Assembly: GCA_046350595.1 (NCBI GenBank) | Contig: JAXMAC010000004.1 | Span: forward strand, 25,383-89,382 | From: JAHFOW01 sp046350595 | GTDB taxonomy: Bacteria; Planctomycetota; Brocadiia; Brocadiales; Brocadiaceae | Reading direction: 5' to 3' | Length of the DNA: 64,000 nucleotides | Shown here: positions 59,814-64,000 of the stretch, piece by piece | Layout: each line of letters starts with the position of its first letter | Numbering within the stretch: the stretch's first letter is position 1 | The notes under the pieces: generated by a model | Databases searched by the model: none | What the model saw: the letters and a program-made list of their open reading frames with translations, nothing else | Told to the model about the DNA's origin: nothing | Program-made: the position numbers and the translations under genes

Positions 59814-60573
59814 TTGGACATCCCACGGTTCTTCAACATCACGGAAAGTGCGCACCGTATCCACAATCCATTTACGCCTGATAAGTTCGTAACTCTCGGC
59901 GAGGCGTTGCGCCTGAAGTCGGGAGCGAGGGTTCTTGATCTTGGTAGCGGTTCGGGGGAAATGCTATGCACTTGGGCACGCGACTACGGCATTGTAGGCA
60001 CTGGCATCGACATGAGTCCGTTGTTCACCGCACAAGCGAAACAGCGTGCTGAAGAACTTGGCGTTTCCCATCAAGTCAATTTCATTCACGATGATGCCGC
60101 AGGCTACACCTCTGGTGATAAAGCTGATGTAGCAGCTTGTGTCGGTGCTACCTGGATTGGTGTGGCGTCGCGGGCACTATCGAGCTTCTCGCCAAAAGCC
60201 TGCGCACCGGAGAATTCTCTGATTGGCGAGCCGTACTGGCGGCAATTGCCTTTAACGGAAGACATTGCCAAAAAGTGTTTTGCCAATTCAATTTCCGATT
60301 TTTTGATTCTTCCAGAACTTCTCGCATCCTTCAGTAGCCTTGGTTATGACGTTGTTGAGATGGTTCTAGCCAATCAAGACGGCTGGGACAGGTACGAAGC
60401 GGCCAATGGCTCACAATGCGTCGATGGCTTGAGGAAAATCCTGACGATGAGTTGGCCGAGGAGATTCGCTCCAAGCTCACCACAGAGCCAGCTCGCCATG
60501 CAGCCTACCTCGTGAGTATTTGGGGTGGGGAGTTTTTGCGCTCATGCCAAGAATCATCGACAAAAAGGCCTAA
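59814..60573 (+). pseudogene. Cassette methyltransferase, multiply frameshifted
   Basis: A class I S-adenosylmethionine methyltransferase: DIPRFFNITESAHRIHNPF, LDLGSGSGEMLCTWARD (motif I) and GEPYWRQLPLTEDIAKKC. The segment GVAGTIELLAKSLRTG, the segment MRRWLEENPDDELAEEI and the ending REYLGWGVFALMPRIIDKKA lie in other frames, so at least four indels break it. The TTG at 59814 is the probable start. This methyltransferase type is common in integron cassettes; its TAA lies inside the attC-like site. Confidence 0.75.
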
Positions 60574-60780
60574 CAATTCATTCAAGCCGACGCCGCTTCG
60601 GCGGCGCGGTTTATTCAGGCGTTCCTTCCGACGCCGCTGCGCGGCATCGGAAGGAACGTGGTCGCCGGACTGATGTCCGGCACTTCTCCAGCAGCGGCGC
60701 GGTCGAACTGCCGGATGCACCAGACGACCATTGTGCGAACAAGTTCGCCCAGGTCGCGCAGGTGATCCGGCGACCACGTT
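60568..60780. repeat. attC-like palindromic block
   Basis: GCCTAAC (60568-60574), then GACGCCGCTTCGGCGGCG and TTATTCAGGCGTT, the standard form of an integron recombination site. Directly after lie GTTCCTTCCGA/TCGGAAGGAAC (60621-60657) and 15-base arms AACGTGGTCGCCGGA/TCCGGCGACCACGTT (60655-60669, 60766-60780). Confidence 0.7.
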
Positions 60781-60789
60781 GGATTGCAG

Positions 60790-61001
60790 ATGAAAAAGAA
60801 CATTATAATTGGTTATATTTCCCTTGCTCCAGTAATTTTGCTCTAATTTCATATATACTGATTGGCAAGTTTGCTCATCGCAGTGCTAGCTATGCAATTG
60901 AATTAGCGCAAGAAATACATAGTCTCTCCAATGAGCCAATGTTAAACAATGATCAGTTCATCCAAACTGAAATCAAGAAAATCTCGCAAATTGACTATTG
61001 A
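60790..61001 (+). pseudogene. Cassette hypothetical membrane protein, frameshifted
   Basis: MKKNIIIGYISLAPVILL runs into TAA; in the next frame ALISYILIGKFAHRSASYAI, ELAQEIHSLSNEPMLNN and IQTEIKKISQIDY continue to TGA at 61001. One indel near 60840 would join them into a protein with an N-terminal membrane helix. Not recognised. Confidence 0.5.
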
Positions 61002-61529
61002 CGGATGGATAGCGACCCGGATACATGATGACACATTCTTAGTAGAATATCGATATATGATAGGTCTCATGCTTCTTGGGATCATGATACCAGATACCTT
61101 TTCGAAGTCAAAATATCTCAAGATCTGGTTAGAAAAAATGTAATTGGAGACTATGAACTTGAAGAATTGTATAGGTTAATTGATAAAGAAGAGGCTATAC
61201 AAAACCTGTTATAAGAGCTTTAATGATAATAAAGCACACTTCTATGAAAAGGGCACACTGGATGTTTGGGGAATAGTAGTTCTATACCCAAGCTTCATAA
61301 ACATCATCAAGTACAACCATGCCAATGGCAAACCTTTTAATTCCGGGGAAAGTTCTTTGGTGTGGCCAGAAAACCTTATATTGAAGCGTTAATCAAGGCA
61401 TTCTCTGACAATTCTGAAGGTAACAATCTGCCCCAGGTTTTTTACAAGGAGTATGGTGATAGTATTTCTGTGTATCACCATATTCTGATGGATATCTTGA
61501 ATTCAGCACTTAATAATGTAGATGATTAA
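61002..61529 (+). pseudogene. Cassette hypothetical coding region, several frameshifts
   Basis: Coding-looking pieces in changing frames: HASWDHDTRYLFEVKISQDL and GDYELEELYRLIDKEEAIQN to a TAA near 61214; KAHFYEKGTLDVWGIVVLYP; FFGVARKPYIEALIKAF and YGDSISVYHHILMDILNSAL to TAA at 61529. They may belong to one or two hypothetical proteins. Not recognised. Confidence 0.4.
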
Positions 61530-61616
61530 AATCCAACATCAGCATTGAAGGGACTCGTTACACTCGCCCCTCATGCCGGTCGTTCCTCCCGGGACTGGGC
61601 GGAGGGAACGCAGGCA

Positions 61617-61692
61617 GTTGAGCCAACAGCGTGTAACGCCCGCGGCGCGAACACGCTGTTGGAGCAAGAAGGAACGCGTCCCTCAGCTCAAC
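61617..61692. repeat. attC-like nested palindrome
   Basis: Outer GTTGAGC/GCTCAAC and inner CCAACAGCGTGT/ACACGCTGTTGG (perfect 12-base arms) just before the next cassette frame. Confidence 0.5.
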
Positions 61693-61734
61693 TTATGCAC
61701 CGTTATCTTGGAAATATAAAAGGAGGAGAATAAA

Positions 61735-62165
61735 ATGACTTTATCTTCTATAAGCCTTAAAAGATTAGGTTTATGTATTGGAGCTATTATTCTTCTTTCT
61801 ATTTATATGACTACGGCTGCATCTATTCATTGAATTTATATCTTCCAATTGGATTAATTCTAATGTCAGCACATACTTGGCTTGTAGTTAAGAAATTCAA
61901 GAATATTTACCCTGTGGCGACAAGGGCAATAGGTCAACTGTGTATAACCTTTTGATTCTTGGACTAAGCAGTTCAAATCAATTCAATCAAATGATGAAAT
62001 CAATTGAGGCTGGAAAAGAAGGCATGGTAAGCAAGATATTTACTGGCTGTCATTTATAATGCACAGGGGACTATCGCATCTCAAATGGCATTAGGCTTAT
62101 TTGTGTTGTATATAATTCTTAGAATCAAGGAAAGGAGATCTTTCAAAGACTCAAAACGGTCTTAA
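61735..62165 (+). pseudogene. Cassette membrane protein, frameshifted
   Basis: AGGAGGAG precedes ATG at 61735. The first 32 codons (LGLCIGAIILLSIYMTTAAS) end at TGA. LNLYLPIGLILMSAHTWLVV, then LLILGLSSSNQFNQMMKSIE and LAVIYNAQGTIASQMALGLF follow in successive other frames to TAA at 62165. Three indels would restore a four-helix membrane protein. Not recognised. Confidence 0.55.
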
Positions 62166-62173
62166 ATTGTTGA

Positions 62174-62233
62174 AGATAACAAAATCCTTACACGTGACGG
62201 GGAATGGCCGCCCCGTGATTTCAGTCGTTAGCC
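62174..62233. repeat. attC-like site (60 bp)
   Basis: GATAAC at the 5' end, ACGGGGAATGGCCGCCCCGT in the middle and GTTAGCC at the 3' end: the arrangement of a short attC site. Confidence 0.65.
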
Positions 62234-62268
62234 GTACATGATAGATGATAGTTTTTTGTGGTAGATAG

Positions 62269-62942
62269 ATGATGATTCAACTATCAGATTACGAAACAAA
62301 ATTAGGGTCAAGAATATTCATTGAAAAGGCTTTCCGTGCTCTTGAAGACTTATTACAGTCAGATGAAGGAAAATCAAATCTTAGACTACGAAAAGGTACA
62401 TGTAAAAATTTTATTGAAAGAAGTATTACCAATAGCAGCATTTTTAGGATGTTTTGAGAGACCAGGCTTAGATTTATACTGTCAATACTTCTCCGGCGAT
62501 CAGAGCTTTGATGCAAAATTTATTGTGAAGGTTTATTGGTTGAAAGAGAGCATTTGAAAAAGAATATTTAATTGAATCTTCGATAGCTTGTCATGAGAAA
62601 GATTATTTAAAGAGAGAGTGTCTCGAAAAAGGGATACCTTGTTTTGGAGGTAGTGATATAGAACGATTGCCAAATGGAAATATTAAATCTATACCTCAGG
62701 TACGAACTCCTGATGATTTAATCGATGAACATCTTAATTTCATAAAATCAAGAATTGAGAAGAAGAGTCAAAAGAATTATCCAGACAATACGTTCCTTCT
62801 TATTCCACTATTTCCTGATACGTTAATAATGCAGAGAGAATGGATGAGTATTCTTGAAAAGCTTATGTCAGTAGATCATATTTCAACATTTTGTGGCTTG
62901 TTTGTATATGACTCAATTTCTCAGAGAAAGACATTGTTATAA
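62269..62942 (+). pseudogene. Cassette hypothetical protein, frameshifted
   Basis: MIQLSDYETKLGSRIFIEKA starts the gene; KVHVKILLKEVLPIAAFLGC and FERPGLDLYCQYFSGDQSFD, then EYLIESSIACHEKDYLKREC and IPCFGGSDIERLPNGNIKSI follow in other frames, ending with MQREWMSILEKLMSV and TAA at 62942. About three to four indels in 670 bases. Not recognised; intact length would be about 220 residues. Confidence 0.55.
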
Positions 62943-62965
62943 AGTTGATTTGATTAAAAAAAAAC

Positions 62966-63100
62966 GGCTAACAAGACGCTGGAGACGAACGAGTGCCACA
63001 GTCCGCTTTTTGGGCATGTCGTTGGATTGAGTAGTTCGAGCAGTGTTTGAGCTGACGGGTGCGATTCAGGTGGCACTCGTCACTCAGCTTTACGTTAGTG
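62966..63100. repeat. attC-like site (about 135 bp)
   Basis: GGCTAAC (62966) and GTTAGTG (63094-63100) at the ends, with perfect 11-base arms ACGAGTGCCAC and GTGGCACTCGT inside. Size and form fit a long attC. Confidence 0.75.
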
Positions 63101-63130
63101 CTTCATACATTGTGCCTATGTAAAAAAGTA

Positions 63131-63159
63131 TTGACAATGTGTAGTCGCAAGGCTACAAT
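63131..63159 (+). promoter_or_regulatory. Cassette promoter with operator, leaderless
   Basis: TTGACA (63131-63136), 17 bases, TACAAT (63154-63159); the ATG is at 63166, six bases on. TGTAG...CTACA (63140-63157) overlaps the -10 box as a likely antitoxin operator. Confidence 0.7.
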
Positions 63160-63165
63160 TTGATC

Positions 63166-63456
63166 ATGATTGAGATCCGTAAAACTGCAGTTTTCGCCAA
63201 ATGGATCGATGGCATATGCGACATCCGTGCGCGGGCTCGTATTTTGGTACGAGTCGAGCGCTTAGCGGCTGGAAATCCAGGCGATGTTAAGTCCGTAGGT
63301 GAAGGCGTTTCAGAGTTGCGGATCAATTACGGACCCGGCTATCGGGTGTATTACAAAAAACATGGGCGGGAGGTGGTAATTTTGCTGGCCGGCGGTGATA
63401 AGCATACTCAGGCCAACGACATCAAAACCGCCTTACGTCTCGCACGCAATCTGTAG
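63166..63456 (+). CDS. RelE/HigB-like addiction-module toxin
   Basis: 96 residues: MIEIRKTAVFAKWIDGICDI, GDVKSVGEGVSELRINYGPG near 46 and YRVYYKKHGREVVILLAGGD near 66. This is the 'addiction module killer protein' group (TIGR02683) of the RelE/ParE superfamily. The ATG at 63166 rather than the TTG at 63160 fits the promoter. Intact, unlike the other cassette genes, as expected if its loss would be toxic. Confidence 0.85.
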   Translation: MIEIRKTAVFAKWIDGICDIRARARILVRVERLAAGNPGDVKSVGEGVSELRINYGPGYRVYYKKHGREVVILLAGGDKHTQANDIKTALRLARNL

Positions 63457-63465
63457 GAGCTTATC

Positions 63466-63780
63466 ATGACTAAAACTATAACTACTCGCTACGACATCGC
63501 CGAACACCTTCGCACCCCGGAAGAAATGGCTGCTTATCTTGAAGCTTGCCTTGAGGAAGCAAATGGGGATGCAACCTTCATTGCCAAGGCTTTGGGCGAT
63601 ATTGCCCGCGCCAAGGGCATGTCTCAGGTGGCACGTGATGCCGGTCTGTCTCGCGAAAGTCTTTACAAGGCACTCTCCGGGAAACGCAGCCCAGGCTTTG
63701 ATACAATTCTCAAAGTCATAGGAGCTTTAGGCTTGAAATTGCATGCCGAAGCAGTTCTCCCGGATGGTTCAACGGCCTAA
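63466..63780 (+). CDS. Addiction-module antidote, HTH type
   Basis: 104 residues: YDIAEHLRTPEEMAAYLEAC near 8 and DIARAKGMSQVARDAGLSRE near 45 with SLYKALSGKRSPGFDTILKV, the XRE-like fold of TIGR02684 antidotes. It should bind the TGTAG/CTACA operator and neutralise the toxin ten bases upstream. Ends inside the next attC-like site. Confidence 0.85.
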   Translation: MTKTITTRYDIAEHLRTPEEMAAYLEACLEEANGDATFIAKALGDIARAKGMSQVARDAGLSRESLYKALSGKRSPGFDTILKVIGALGLKLHAEAVLPDGSTA

Positions 63781-63846
63781 TAAGGTGGTCCATCTGACCG
63801 CCATTTTGCTTTGCTTCATGGCGGCAGGCGGAGCTTTGTTCGTTAC
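63775..63846. repeat. attC-like site at end of toxin-antitoxin cassette
   Basis: GCCTAAT at 63775, arms CCGCCAT/ATGGCGG (63798-63824) and CGTTAC at 63841-63846. The remaining bases to 64000 show no gene. Confidence 0.6.
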
Positions 63847-64000
63847 TATTCTGGTTCTAACCTCTGATGTGGCATTCCGGTGGTTTCCCTAGCATCATGT
63901 TTGATCGATCAGGAAAATGAGCGTAAAATCCTCATGAAAAGTATCTAAAAATATCATGTTATCAGTTAAGGCAGGAAACTATCACCCATCTCTTGAAAAT

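Noticed and set aside
1..64000. CRISPR array
   Set aside because: Repeats are dispersed palindromes or protein-coding repeats; no regularly spaced direct repeats with unique spacers and no cas genes.

Overview
The window is a bacterial chromosome scaffold with three 100-N assembly gaps near its left end. The core gene set (rpsB-tsf-pyrH-frr, glyQ, htpG, mnmE, era), a squalene-hopene cyclase, a membrane polyferredoxin and abundant short palindromic repeats would fit a planctomycete, perhaps an anammox-type Brocadiales bacterium. That assignment is inference from gene content; no rRNA is present to test it.

Layout: 0-10.5 kb is accessory DNA with gaps, two secreted paralogues, broken antitoxins, a truncated glycyl-radical activase, a higBA-like toxin-antitoxin pair, a phosphate transporter, a thioredoxin and three group II intron scraps. 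10.5-21.6 kb is mostly lipid and envelope genes (sterol-desaturase-like oxygenase, glycosyltransferase, surE, squalene-hopene cyclase, DUF2207 protein, LemA, hydrolases) and ends with an unusual mnmE. 21.8-30.9 kb is housekeeping: glyQ, htpG, tRNA-Glu, tRNA-Lys, frr, pyrH, tsf, rpsB, then phoU and pstB.

30.9-39.7 kb is a molybdate locus. A minus-strand set (mop1, porin, modA1, short mop, modB, modC) lies behind a perfect 28-bp palindrome resembling a ModE box and a structured leader that may be a Moco-type riboswitch. A second, partly duplicated set (modA2, mop2, a ModE-type regulator) has a related palindrome and abuts an intact acr3-like transporter. A decayed acr3 5' copy sits in the first set, so the locus looks like an old segmental duplication. 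A polyferredoxin and era follow.

42.5-51.4 kb is a graveyard of toxin-antitoxin genes containing two copies of a vsr-NUDIX cassette. The second leads into a PLD/DEAH helicase whose DUF3427 end is broken by two frameshifts; this is the best candidate for a defence or DNA-repair system. 51.4-59.6 kb returns to ordinary genes, including a secreted protein with 14 repeats that may form two seven-bladed propellers, MgtC and a TPR lipoprotein. From 59.7 kb to the end there is an apparent integrase-less integron cassette array with attC-like palindromes. Every cassette gene is frameshifted except a terminal toxin-antitoxin pair, which has its own promoter.

Short palindromes recur throughout. Some supply or overlap stop codons (htpG, mnmE), one 175-bp element lies in frame inside mnmE, and a RAYT transposase remnant suggests where the family may have come from.
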